64,000 nt of DNA, from contig CAIIXF020000009.1 in assembly GCA_903813345.2 (NCBI GenBank), positions 17,507,759 through 17,571,758 on the forward strand. The letters run 5' to 3'. Below the pieces are notes generated by a model that worked only from the letters and a program-made list of their open reading frames with translations, did no database searches and had not been told where the DNA came from. Shown here in pieces: positions 1-11,450 of this stretch. Every line of letters starts with the position of its first letter. The first letter of the stretch is position 1. The translations under genes and the position numbers were made by a program. The stretch is from Owenia fusiformis (lineage: Eukaryota > Annelida > Polychaeta > Sabellida > Oweniidae).

Positions 1-258
1 AAACCTTTTTGTAACAAGTGGAAAGCGAAAAAGGTTAACTTTTTGACATATTTTTGAGGTCATATCCTTCTCATTTTGATGCAATAAAAGCTACAAGGGT
101 ACACTAAAGGACATCATGAAAGTATAGGTGAATTTCATTCAAAATACTTGAGCGTTGGTGAGTGCACAAACCTTTGGATGATCTTTCTAATGGTATATCA
201 CACTATATCACATCATGTATTAAGGTTTAGCCGAGGGGTGGGACTTATTTGACACCCT
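1..258. mobile_element. Right end of a mariner-type MITE, cut by window start
   Basis: The stretch ends in TTTGACACCCTGTA, the same terminal inverted repeat (CAGGGTGTCAAAT) and TA flank seen on both sides of the elements at 1896-2727 and 42986-43174. The left end lies outside the window, so the true length is unknown. No open reading frame of note. Confidence 0.45.
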
Positions 259-1895
259 GTAATAACACTTTAATTTCTAAATTGAATCTGCAAGAAGGAT
301 CGGGTATTCAGGGGTAACGTATTATGTTTCATAAAATGGAAATGAAGTGTGAATTATTGTATCGTTTTTTGCTGTGTCATACCAACTAATACAATTAAGT
401 AAGGCACAAAAACAAATGCATTTCCATGGTACTGTAAGATCACGGCATGAAATTTCTAGGACGTCTGAAGAAGCTGGTCGCACAGTATAGCTAAGCACAC
501 CTATATGACCTAATAGGTCAAACATTAATGTCAACTTTCATGAATAAAAAAATGGTAAAGCCCATGTTAATCATGGGAAATGGTAGGTTAGTTGCAAATC
601 AGATTTTTGGATATCTATTCACTAAAACATTTATTAAAAATAATTTCCGAGTAGAAAATTGAATTGTTTTACTTTCTGCATGCTAAGTGTTTTAGGCTGT
701 GTTTCCTAAAACTAAAACTCGATGCGCATCTCGTGCAAATTTTGGAAAGCAACAGCTTCAAGGAATGGTCATTCCACATGACACTGAGTCTGGGGCTTAA
801 AATTCATCATATATAAGTGGAATTGATCGTGACGATGGGAGATTATTCCCCATCTTGGCCATCATGATAAACCATGACATCTCATTTCTTCTCAGCCCTG
901 AGTTATGGGTGAAACAGAAAGATGCTATGAGTATCAGAATGCATCTTGGTTGACAACAAGAAATGGTTCACTAAATCACCCACAATTCATTTGTGCTTAA
1001 TAATTTTCACCCAAAGCAAAATATTTTGAAAATGCATCCTGATTGGCCAGAAAGTGACATACAATTCATTTTTGTATGAATAAACAACAATGACCAATGA
1101 AATGCCTAAATTTCAATGCTAGTTAGTTGAGAAATGTTATAATTTTATGTCATTAACTTGCAACTGTGACAGCTGCCTGCACAATTAAAGATATGCAAAC
1201 ATGGAAAAAAGAAAATCATTTTTTCCGTGCATCTGTCACTCTTTACCAATTAACACAAGCAATAAATGGGAGTTGGTTAAACAGCACAGAGTTTATCAAG
1301 GATATATATGAAAATCAATTAAGTTGAAAAACAAAACTCTGAAGATGACTTTTTATCAATTCAATTGATTATTGTCATTACTACAACTTATTCAATTTCG
1401 TATTCAGTATTCGAAGAAGTGAAAACTTTTAAATATGCGGAAAGCCGCAGACAAACGGACAAAGACAATGTCTGACTAGTGTACGACTAGCTAAAACCCG
1501 AGGCTCATTATTTATTACGAAAACGCTCCGCTTTCGAAAGCTCTTAGGTATTCTTCCTGCCACGAAGTGTGAGAAGATGCGCAGTTAGCGTATTAAGATC
1601 GAATAGTACACATCCCAGATGCGTTATCGGACGTCTTACTGTTACATACAGTCGCATACAGTAGCATCTTTTCAGATGGAAATGTTTCATTGGTGTTATT
1701 CTAGTATTCTAGCAACGCAAAAAGTCACATGTTATGAGAATGAAATTTGATTTGCTGGAACAATATGACCACGATCTAAATCAAAGTTTTATTAAGTGTA
1801 GCGATATCAGCTAATCAATAGAAACAAGACAAAATACCCCTAGATCAAACTAACCAACAGCAATATAATGATTGTAAATCCTTTTAATGAAAGTA
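259..1895. other. Intergenic, no gene recognised
   Basis: AT-rich sequence with no convincing exon. Around 715-800 it resembles part of the first intron of the universal stress protein gene (about 41161-41240; shared words such as GGAATGGTCAT), so it is a dispersed-repeat fragment. Confidence 0.5.
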
Positions 1896-2727
1896 CAGGG
1901 TGTCAAATGGCGTTGTGCCCCTCCCCCTTCCACAGCAAAAACTATAAGTACCTATGCATTCTGAATGTCATTGGAAAGAGCATTAAATTGTGGATGACCA
2001 AGGTCAGTTGTTGCTACATACAGCAGTTTCACATGCATTTGAAATGTACTCGTATAGTGCTCTTTTTTATTGATTTTAAAGAATTCCTGCATAGACTTTT
2101 TGGTATGGATGAATACCCGAGCAATTACTCCGACTTGACCGTTGCAGAGCACATAGAGTTCATATTAATGGATAAAACAGAGCAACTTATGGTATATAAA
2201 TCGAACATCAAAAAGGTATTGAGATCTCTTGAGAAAGACACTGCTCTTTTCCACGTCCCTTTAACTTTAAATCCAGCCAGACTTGCAGCCTTAAATGGCA
2301 CTCCTAACCATCGACAACGTACAGTGACAAAATATACGGTTGTACACTTTAGTTATACGTTGTCATGTTTGAAACAAAAACTGCGATGCAGGTTTTAAAA
2401 GATTTAGCTAAGAAATATAAAGTCGTATTTCATGTTTAATTTCATGTGCATGTGCAATTTTTTCTAGGTGCCAACCTACATCACAATTTTTGCTTCTAGC
2501 AGCTAAATTATACACCCGTATATTTTGTCACTGTACGTTGTCGATGGTTAGGCGTGTAAGATAACTTTTAAAAGTTAGTTCAAATCATGTCTTATTTTCT
2601 GTGATGCATCTTCATCTTTTCACACGTTAACAACAATTAAATGCTCTTTCCAACCGTATATAGTATGTGTGTGTACCTCTCCTAGTTAATACTGTGGATG
2701 GGGGACACAACGCTATTTGACACCCTG
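1896..2727. mobile_element. Mariner-type MITE, 832 bp, with a foldback nested inside
   Basis: Both ends read CAGGGTGTCAAAT(G/A)GCGTTGTG in inverted orientation and are flanked by TA, the usual Tc1/mariner target duplication. The 176-codon frame inside runs through the left end and the nested repeat and resembles no protein I know. An inner inverted repeat lies at 2302-2558. Confidence 0.75.
2302..2558. repeat. Inner foldback inside the 1896-2727 MITE
   Basis: The arm near 2307-2340, containing ACCATCGACAACGTACAGTG, is repeated inverted near 2517-2556. The same terminal sequence (CGTTGTCGATGGTTAGGCGTG) recurs at 38179-38203, so this is a separate mobile family that inserted here. Confidence 0.6.
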
Positions 2728-4143
2728 TAGTATATATCGCGACATTTGACTCCAAATGTTAACGACCCATGCATGATGGACAGTTTAGTATTTCGGCCAA
2801 TCACCGACAGACCATGCTTTCCGTGGACTGTTTTTCCATTGACAATACATTCCGATGATGCGGCCCTACACGGACAATTCGTTCTAACTGTTTTCTTGGG
2901 ATGTTGTTTTTTAGAATACTCTTGGATTTCCGCATTGATCTACCGGTTCGTGGTTTGCAAGTTTATTTGCTGTTCTCTACATGATAAACGGTTTTTTAAT
3001 CCTACCAAACATTAGAGATGAATCTAACAGTGTTACTAATATGTATCATCCCAGAACATTACATTATACTTTCAATGGCCTTTCAAATATCTCATTCATC
3101 ACTGAACATCAGAATATGTACAGTTGGCTGGATTATCGTAGTTCTGACAGGCTGCTATGTAGCATTCAGCTTATTATTCATTTCGAATGTTTCGAGTTTG
3201 TAACAGCAAGGGGAAGAAAATTACTGTAAGCGAAACGCCCGTGTGATTACTAGAATATAGTAAAAATCACAAAAAGACTACACTTCACATAATATTTTAA
3301 TTTATCACAACTTTCCTAGCCTAAAATACTAACCGCGTGGCTTGTTTAATTTAGTCTCTGTTTAGATATTGAGTTCAGGAGATTTACATTAACGACATGT
3401 CCAGGAACATTTAAAAAAGATATCAAACCATCTGGCTACATCGTCATATAAAGTCATATAATGGCTGCTTGCTTTATTAGCAACAGCTTTTTCATTTCAC
3501 AAGGTATGTTGTCATTTCAAATTATAAAAAAATATAATGGTAATTTAGATTGAATTGCAGAGAATTGTGTAATTGAAAAATAAGAATTGAACGTTATCAA
3601 TTGGAAGATGTCTATATCGACAACTAACTTAAATAAATACATTGTATGAGGCAAAAAGAAAGGAAAGTAGGCGTTCAATCTAATTAGCTCAGGTCGCATC
3701 AAGGAACGCTCAAGAAGAATTGAATAAAGCTGAAAGATTAATTTGTTAGTAAAAGAAAAACTTGGAGAAAAGAGGATTAAAGACATAAAAATGATGCTTC
3801 ATAGAATCTCTGGCATTAGGCTGAAGTATTGATGTAGATTTAATAAGGTATCTGGAAGAGATAAGACAAAGTACAATATGTTGATTGTGCAAGATTGTGC
3901 TATTCTACTTCAAAGAGAGAACACACAGGTAAGGATTATTTCTTATACTTTACATACAAATTATCAATAATATAATAGAAGTATTCGAGTTATTTCAAAT
4001 ATGTGTCAATTATATGTCATAAAATACACGCCTGGATGCACATTTTTGTCATTATAGATCTTACTAGAGGATTTATGATAATTCGCTTGTGTGTTACCTA
4101 AACACATACATACTCATAGCATAGCTTATAAAAGATTTCCAAT
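2728..4143. other. Intergenic, no gene recognised
   Basis: Short open frames occur (the longest 89 codons at 2746-3015 on the plus strand) but show no known domain or consistent splice structure. No tandem or inverted repeat was noticed. Confidence 0.4.
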
Positions 4144-4599
4144 ATCACTGGTGATCCACTCGATTACGCTGGTTTCGGTAACAAAATAGTGTCGGAACAT
4201 CGAAGGTACGATTTTTCCCTTTTCCTTATTTCACACGTTGTAGGCAGAATTCCCACGACATTTTTTATCACAAACGTGTACTTGTATCAGTATCATATGT
4301 TTTAGAAAATGTACATATTTGCGAACAAATAGTTCAGAAGACAAAAAGTTAAGATCTGCACTTTTAACCCATACCGTTTAGACTATGTAACTTAATTCTG
4401 AGCTGTTTTTTCGCAAACATGTACATTTTCTAAAACATATGATACTGATACACGTTTGTGTCGTTTGTGAGAAAAAATGCCGTGGGGATTCTGCCTACAA
4501 CGCGTGAAATAAGGAAAAAAGAAAAATCGTACCTTCGACGTTCCGACATTTTGTTACCGAAACGGTAAAACCAGCTCAATCGATCGGATCACCAGTGAT
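4144..4599. mobile_element. Foldback (palindromic) element, about 456 bp
   Basis: The left arm (about 4144-4335, starting TCACTGGTGATCC) is repeated in inverse orientation at about 4410-4598 (ending GGATCACCAGTGA), with arms near 190 bp, a few mismatches and an unpaired centre of about 75 bp. No coding capacity. It can be viewed as a MITE with very long terminal inverted repeats. Confidence 0.75.
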
Positions 4600-4913
4600 T
4601 ATGGAGAAATCGCTTGTTTTTATATGTGATTCCATCCAATATGCAAATGCATTCCAATATCAAGGGGTGATGACAAATAACACAAGTGCCGGTGATACGA
4701 AAAAAGTAGTTAAACCCCATTTTGTAGACGCATATCATCGACTTCACTAATATCACACAAATTAAAGAAATGAAAAGACGATGAAAGAAGTGGTATCGAT
4801 ATGGTGAACTTTTTGAACACACGTTTGTCTTGAACCAGTCATCAAAAATTTTACACATCGTCAATTTAATGGTCATCTTTTGGATGATAACATTATAATT
4901 TGAAATATATAAG

Positions 4914-5055
4914 GGTTATGTACTGGAAGGTTTTGGATATGGGGTTTATCCAGAGGGAGATATGCATATCTACCCGAGGGACCTTAGGGACCGAAGGTAG
5001 ATGTGCATATCTCACGAGGGATGAACCCAATATCCAAACCGACCGTACATAATTG
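4914..5055. repeat. Imperfect palindrome with GAGGGACC apex
   Basis: Arms containing TTTTGGATATGGGGTTTATC and its near complement ATGAACCCAATATCCAAACC fold around an apex CCGAGGGACCTTAGGGACCG. The apex matches palindromes at 49240-49352 and 49490-49606, whose arms are unrelated in sequence. Confidence 0.65.
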
Positions 5056-5598
5056 CTTTATCCTATACCACGTAGAGTTTTCAGGAGCAGATGGCCATTT
5101 CAATAGTACAAGGTGTAAAAATAAACAAATCATTCATATGCAAAGTCATTTTATTGCATTACCGGAAGCGGGAAGATATGCACCGAAGCGGGAGATACGG
5201 CGAGGGATATGGAGGTTCTGGATACGGAAACCTCAAAATCAGGATACGGGATATATCTTACCAACTTATCTCCCTAAAACTCTACTTGGAATAGGATAAA
5301 TATATACAAACGAACGCATTTCGTTCGGATTTCTCACGAAGATACCGTATATGTCACGCATTTTACCTGAAATATCTCATACCTATCCTATTATATATAT
5401 ATATACACCTTTCTCTAAATTGTTTTAGAAAACACATCAGACACTTCTTTTGTTCTTGGTATCATATGTTCGGAATGAATTGAAACATCTATCCGAACCT
5501 CATCGGAACAAAACAACATAAAAACGTCGAAAAATATGTGTATTCGAATCGTTGAATAAATGAGTAACTTATCTTCTATATTTTATCATTTTATTTAT
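5056..5598. other. Intergenic, no gene recognised
   Basis: Short overlapping frames (up to 98 codons) on the plus strand have no recognisable domain and run out of the neighbouring palindrome. A TATATATATATA tract lies near 5392-5404. Confidence 0.4.
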
Positions 5599-6546
5599 CA
5601 GGGTGTTCCAAAAGTAACAGGACTGGTGCTGGCATTTTGTTAAATATGCACCAATCGTCTTCAAAATTTTACATAATGTACGTTCATGTATCGTTACTAA
5701 AACTGCAAAGTTTCGACAAAAAATATGTAACTCGGATAGAGTTATGGTTGCTATGGTAACATGACATCACAATACCCGGGGCAACTTTCCACGCAGAAAG
5801 TTACATTAAGACAGAAAGAGACATTAAGCATTTTGTACATCCCATATCAAAGTTAAAATGCAACAACTGGTGGGAATTACATTTGTTTTACATAATTTGA
5901 TATTCCTATGTATCCTATGTACTTTGAAAAATAAGCTCCTCTTTGGTCAGTAGAAGAGTAGCACTCTGCATCCATGACTCAAACACATGATTGAACCCAT
6001 TTGAGGTCCTTGGAGAAGGTCATTCTCATTTTTAAAGATCTTACAGCACTGATTAGCATTCCATTCTCCATATAAGTAAAAATTGGATGTTGCATGATCA
6101 GAAGAGTATGGTGCATGGTTTTAGAACTCAAGACCTAGCTCCTCTATAGCTGCATGGTCTTTAATGGTGACCTGCGGGCAGGCGTGTTATCAAGGTGGAT
6201 GACTGGCTTCAAATTGGGTCTTTTCAAAAACTCAACCATGATTTGTTCAGACCGTAATTCATAGTGATATTCTAGGAAATTGAATAAATATAATTATAAT
6301 GAGATTATACTTGAATCTGAGTTTTATAGCAACACCTTTACAACAAAGCAACAAAACAACTCAGAAAAAGTTGCCCCGGGTATTGTGATTTCATGTTACT
6401 ATAGTAACCACAACTCTACCTGCATTTCATCATTTTTTCTGAAACTATACAATTTTAGTTGCAATACTTCAAAGTACAATTTGAAGACAATCGGTGCAAA
6501 ATTGACAAAATGCCAGTACCAGTCCTGTTCCTTTTGGAACACCCTG
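5599..6546 (-). mobile_element. Mariner-like element with about 210-bp inverted repeats
   Basis: The ends CAGGGTGTTCCAAAAG and CTTTTGGAACACCCTG are inverted copies, and similarity continues inward for about 210 bp on each side, including CAATACCCGGGGCAACTTT. On the minus strand near 6165-6215 a short piece reads HLDNTPARRSPLK, like the second catalytic Asp motif of mariner transposases, followed by stops. It is a decayed, internally deleted copy. The left flank is AT rather than TA, so that end may have mutated. Confidence 0.75.
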
Positions 6547-7661
6547 TATATGGTTTCCTGAAAATATCAAGCTAGATAGAGCCACTCGTAGTATCAATGG
6601 AGATTCTCATGTTGAAATTATCGCCGTTTTCTAATGAAAAACTTTTTCAAATACCTATCTATATTGGAAAACGGTCCCGATTTTATCGTATGAAATCAGG
6701 GAAATACCACAAGACCGAGATTTTAATGTAATCGCATTAGATTTCCTAGGTTTACAGTATTTATCAAATATTTCAATCAGATCAATTAACCTTTCAAGAT
6801 TACGAATGGAAGCATTTTGTCTGATATACCTTTCAATCAAGTCACGCCTGTCAGTCAATCCTTTAGAATTCTAACTTCTCTTAGTTATTGCTTGAATAGT
6901 TTAGATAATTGCATAGGTTTATAATCGAATCATGATGAAATAAGTAAAACGCAGGGCATGTCACTTTTATCTCCAATAAAACACACTCCAGTAACAATCT
7001 CTTGAATAAGCCCATTATCTTTTCTAGTATCTACTTTATCTTATATGCTTAAAAATTAGTGGAACTGTGTTGCCTTAGATAAGGTAGGTAAATTTATTTA
7101 TGAGACCTGTAGATTTTCACATTTGCTTTACATGGAAAAACATTGACAACAATTTTCAGTGAATTGTTGTAAAAATTAAAGTGTGCGTCTCTTGGTCCAT
7201 GAAAATGAGTAAACGGCTCGTGTGGCCAACACAAAGTTAACCTGAGAGTTGAGCAAAAGGGGGCAATTCTAGCAAAATCCGACAAAAAGTTATGTTCAGA
7301 TGAATCGTTTTCCATCAAATTGATTTTGAAGATGTACAACTTTGTAAGATGTCCTTTGACCTCAAATGGCCTTCAATGAAAATAAAGACAGAAATGTCAA
7401 TAACAGACGTTTTTTGCCTTCTAATTCAAACGAAGTCATAAACGTGATTCCTTTAATATCTAAGATGTTGATGCAATGTAGGTAAGACCACAGGCTCTCC
7501 ACTGAACGGAACGCTGTATTTAACAATTCAAGATCTAGAAGATTTCATCCACCATAATCGAGAGTAATTCAAAAATTAAGAGGTTGCATTTTTGGATCAA
7601 GACGATATTAGATAATGAAAACAGAAAATCTGGAAACTACTACCTTAGACTACTGCAAGTA
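6547..7661. other. Intergenic, no gene recognised
   Basis: A 67-codon minus-strand frame at 6655-6858 and an 81-codon one at 7094-7339 have no domain I recognise. No splice or repeat structure supports a gene. Confidence 0.4.
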
Positions 7662-8193
7662 CAGGGTGAGCCAAAAAGGTAGCCCAAACAGATTTTGATA
7701 ACTCAGTCATCCAGTATGAGTTTAAATCATATTTGGTACAATTTAACCTTGTTATTTCAATTCATTAAGTTTTATTGGTCCACTCCAAATGGTTGAAGGA
7801 TTTTATGACCAACACGCTCAAATGCCAGTCTTGTCTTGTGTCAAATTTGAACGCATCGGGTGAAGTTTTCTGACTACACGCTCACAGATATCTTGTGAAA
7901 TGGCTCTCATTCTCCTTCTAATCTCTTGTTTCAACTTCCTTGTGGTTGTAGCTAGGGTTGCTAGTGTACACGTTAACTTTGAAATAGCACCAAAGATAAA
8001 ATTATGGGGATTTAAATTGGGTGTTTGGGTATGCTTTCGGATTTGGAGCATGTTAAAATGGCCATAAATCGTGACCATTTATGTAGACCAATTAAACTGA
8101 AAAGAATGAAAGAACATTGAACGAGGTTCAATTGTGCCAAATATGACTTATAACCCATAATGGATGACTTAGTTATTTATTTGGCTCAACCTG
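7662..8193 (-). mobile_element. Mariner-like element remnant, 532 bp
   Basis: Ends CAGGGTGAGCCAAAAAG and TTGGCTCAACCTG are inverted copies inside TA flanks, with similarity extending about 150 bp inward. The minus-strand frame 7818-8078 (86 codons) keeps the layout of the extreme C-terminus of IS630/Tc1/mariner transposases: an NPHNFIFG stretch where DFxLWG is usual, then a TTRKLKQEIRRRMRAI helix and CERVVRK. The upstream catalytic core is gone. A related fragment is at 44780-45110. Confidence 0.75.
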
Positions 8194-8685
8194 TACTACA
8201 AACAGTCTTCTACAGACCATATCTCTGTAGTTTAAGTTATACCACCATTTATTCAACTATTAATTGAATGAAATATGGAGTAAGACCAGTGAATTTTAAG
8301 ATATTGTGGAAACATTGAAATATTAAACAAAATCTGAAAATGTGCACATTTTTCAAAAAATCATTCTTCATTTCTTTGTGCGCGTATCAAATAAATGGGC
8401 TTTCCGTAGTCTGTTTGGTCTGTCACATCCTGTTCAGTTAATATCTTTTTAATTTATTGTTGGAGGATGAAGGTGAATATCAATATATACATGTAGTGTC
8501 TCCATCCCCATACGCCATCCTCGGATAAAGACTATACTTATTTTGTGATTTCTTTGGACTTCATTCATCGGCACATAGTGTTTAGGAGCGATTGAGACCC
8601 TATGCATCACTCTATGCAGACTGTGCTATACGAAAACAAGCGGTGTGGATATCATGTGCGCAAGGTGCGAGTATTAACGGTCATT
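8194..8685. other. Intergenic, no gene recognised
   Basis: AT-rich sequence with no coding or repeat signal noticed. Confidence 0.35.
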
Positions 8686-9060
8686 TTTAGCTCACATGGT
8701 GAGCTATTGCAATCACTCACTTGTCCGTCTGTCTGTCCGTCTGACAACAATTGGCCTGTTTTAAAACCTCTGTCAATAGTTAGTTTAAGTTGTTTTTGTT
8801 CAACATCAATATAGAATGCCCCCTATGACTCCTGGTTCAAAAGCTCGCCTATTTTCAAAATGGCCGCCATTTTTGTCTCGCGAAATTCACTTTTGGACCA
8901 TTTGCTTTAAAATCTCTGTCGATAGGATTCCTGTTTTAAGTTATTTTTGCTCAACATCAATACAGAAAACTCCCCTATGACTCCTGGCTCAAAAGCTCGC
9001 CTATTTTCAAAATGGTCGCCATTTTTGTCTTGTAGAATTCACTTTTGGCCCATTTCCTAG
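8686..9060 (-). repeat. Dispersed repeat: hairpin, GTCCGTCT run and about 145-bp tandem units
   Basis: The left edge is a hairpin, TTAGCTCACATGGTGAGCTA, followed by a GTCCGTCTGTCTGTCCGTCTG run and then more than two tandem copies of about 145 bp, each with AAAATGG(C/T)CGCCATTTTTGTCT. The same order of parts, in the opposite orientation, is seen at 46130-47070 and, with other sequence, at 51040-52705. Confidence 0.6.
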
Positions 9061-11430
9061 CTTTACAAATAATTTAAGATGTCCTATATTGTAAAAAGCC
9101 ATGTCAATGTAAAGAGTAGTTGTGTAAAATAATTATGTTACAAAAAAATCGGCAAAAAATGATATCCGTTTTTTATTTTCAGCCATTTAAGTTTCGGTGT
9201 GATCATACCAATTTTTAATAGATAGACTTTTTGTCATCTACCTTTGCAAGAGCGCCTGGAGTAATCCCATCTAGAAAAGCAATTTGAGCTGCCATTTTGA
9301 ATTTTAGTGTCAAGTACCAGGTCTGTCACAACAGTCAATACGAAGAAAAACATAAAAGCAATGTCTTAAAATACTTCAAAATTTCATCTTCTCATTCAAC
9401 CGTTTCCCATCAAATACTTGGTTTTATTTTTCTAATAAAGATAATTCTAAATGAGTATATGACATTTACTATGGCATTATATTGATAGTTCTAAATCATA
9501 ATTATGATGTTGATACAATGCCAGTATTTTTTATTTAATCCATATATAAATGATCGTATATGGCAAATGGGTACCTGATCTAGTCATTAGTGAGCTTTCT
9601 CAAAATAACATTGCAATAATGATACGCTGATTTTAGGATTAATATAAACGAGACAAATTAATCTTACTTAAGAAACAATAATATAATACATCATCAATTG
9701 TACCTCATTATATCCAAAGTTGATATATTACAAGAAACGGCGAAGGATGAATATGATAATTGAATAAACCCAGTTCTTACTGAACGTGAGGATAACCAGA
9801 ACGTATAGACAGATGTGACAAAAGTTAAAGATATCAAAATAAATAGCTACGACCAGTAATGTATAGTGAACTTGTAATTGGCATTCTCATTATTGATTAT
9901 AAATGAGAAATTAACGTGCATGGTTGCCGAATTAATTGAAACTATAAATCATGTACACACAGCTTGGAATACAATTAACTGTTTTCCCCTCAATACCATT
10001 GCATTCCATGTACAGATATATCATTTTCAAGTATTGTTATATATAATTTTTTATTCGTCAGTTATATTTCTGTCTGCTTTTCTCGTGTCAAGTTGTTGAC
10101 TCCACCAGGGCCGCATTTCTTACACTTGATTAACTGTTCCATATTTTTCCAATATTTCACTTCAACGTTAAGAGAAAAACCAGAAACAGAAACGTGATTT
10201 AGCGTCATCTTGATTCACAAGGTTTCAATTGCTCCAACATCAACTATAACCACGTTGGAAGTCGAAGATGATTTAGCGTTCTCAAATAAAACTGTTTTTA
10301 ATACATACGATCACAATTATCTCATTACTGCACACAAAACCTTGTTACATTTTCTACTTAATAACACATATGGCTTGAAAATTTGACCAGTACCAAATAT
10401 AGGCCCATGAACATATATTGAAGCTATGGGTAACGTGGTCTAAAATAACACGATCAATAGGTACATGAAGCGTTCAAAATACTGAAATAAAATCTCAGAA
10501 ATGAGATAACCTAACCTATCTACACAATAATGCTACATCAATGATCCTAAGGATCATTCACAAATGGCAAAGCAATTTGAATACGATTTGGATATCTGAA
10601 CAAGACTACTTTATTATAAAGAGAAGCCTTAAATTGCAATTTTCTCTGGAATATTTATCAGGTTTACATCAGAAGCGAAAACTGTAAACGACAAGCTGAC
10701 TATAAACTTTGAGTAAGGGGTGGTTTATAATTAAGCAGATGAGCGTCTTTCAAGTTGGATTAACTGCTTCTTAAGCAATATCTATAAATCTTGTTGGTGT
10801 TTTTCATTTATTGTTTCATCTTAACATTAGGAGGCATGTGCGGAACACTGGAGAATAATGATGATGGGATACGTCCAGACATTTTTCTTTACCTGTTTAC
10901 TGAAACATATGTGCTAAAAGGGCAACAATACGGATTAGGAAGTAAACAAACGTTGAACTTTTTTTCTTATGAAGTTGTTTTCCTTTTTGTTCCAGATTTA
11001 CGACATCACGAATCATGAAAGGACAAAAAAGAGCGCATAACTATTACAAGGAAGTACACAAGGGTAATACTTATTGGAATACAGTTGGAAAACACTAAGA
11101 TAATTCAATTAGGAAGATTTACAAACTTCTACATTGCGTTTGGACTTAATTGTATTGGCACAAGTCGGAAATAGTGTTTTCATCATCAATTCAGCATTAA
11201 TTTGAACAAACCGAGCCTGATGTCTTCATAGATTGTTACGCGTATTGCCCATTGCCCATGAGAACAAAAGAAATACTTCAAACAAATCAACGGAAAGACA
11301 AAGACACAACATGGTATATTGCATGTTTTTTCTAGAAGCGCAAATCAATAGGACAATTTGGATAAGTTAGACTAAAGATCCATGGGAATTGTAGTATACT
11401 AGCTACTAAAAGTTTATTGGTTGTAAATTT
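9061..11430. other. Region upstream of the GPCR gene, no coding exon recognised
   Basis: No convincing exon. A stretch near 10205-10300 resembles 40750-40800 in the first intron of the stress protein gene. The sequence just before the receptor start (TTGTAAATTTCAG, ending about 11432) looks like a splice acceptor, so one or more non-coding 5' exons of the receptor probably lie somewhere in this region. Confidence 0.35.
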
Positions 11431-11450
11431 CAGATAAAGATTCCCCTGCA

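Noticed and set aside
1868-2398. 176-codon plus-strand frame
   Set aside because: It runs across a MITE end and a nested inverted repeat and resembles no protein.
2746-3229. Overlapping plus-strand frames after the first MITE
   Set aside because: No domain, no good splice context and strong frame overlap; not enough to call an exon.
8686-8720. Helitron 3' end (hairpin followed by CTAA)
   Set aside because: On the minus strand the hairpin is followed by CTAA-like sequence, but the related loci at 47 kb and 52.7 kb lack CTRR, and no Helitron 5' TC end or replicase was found.
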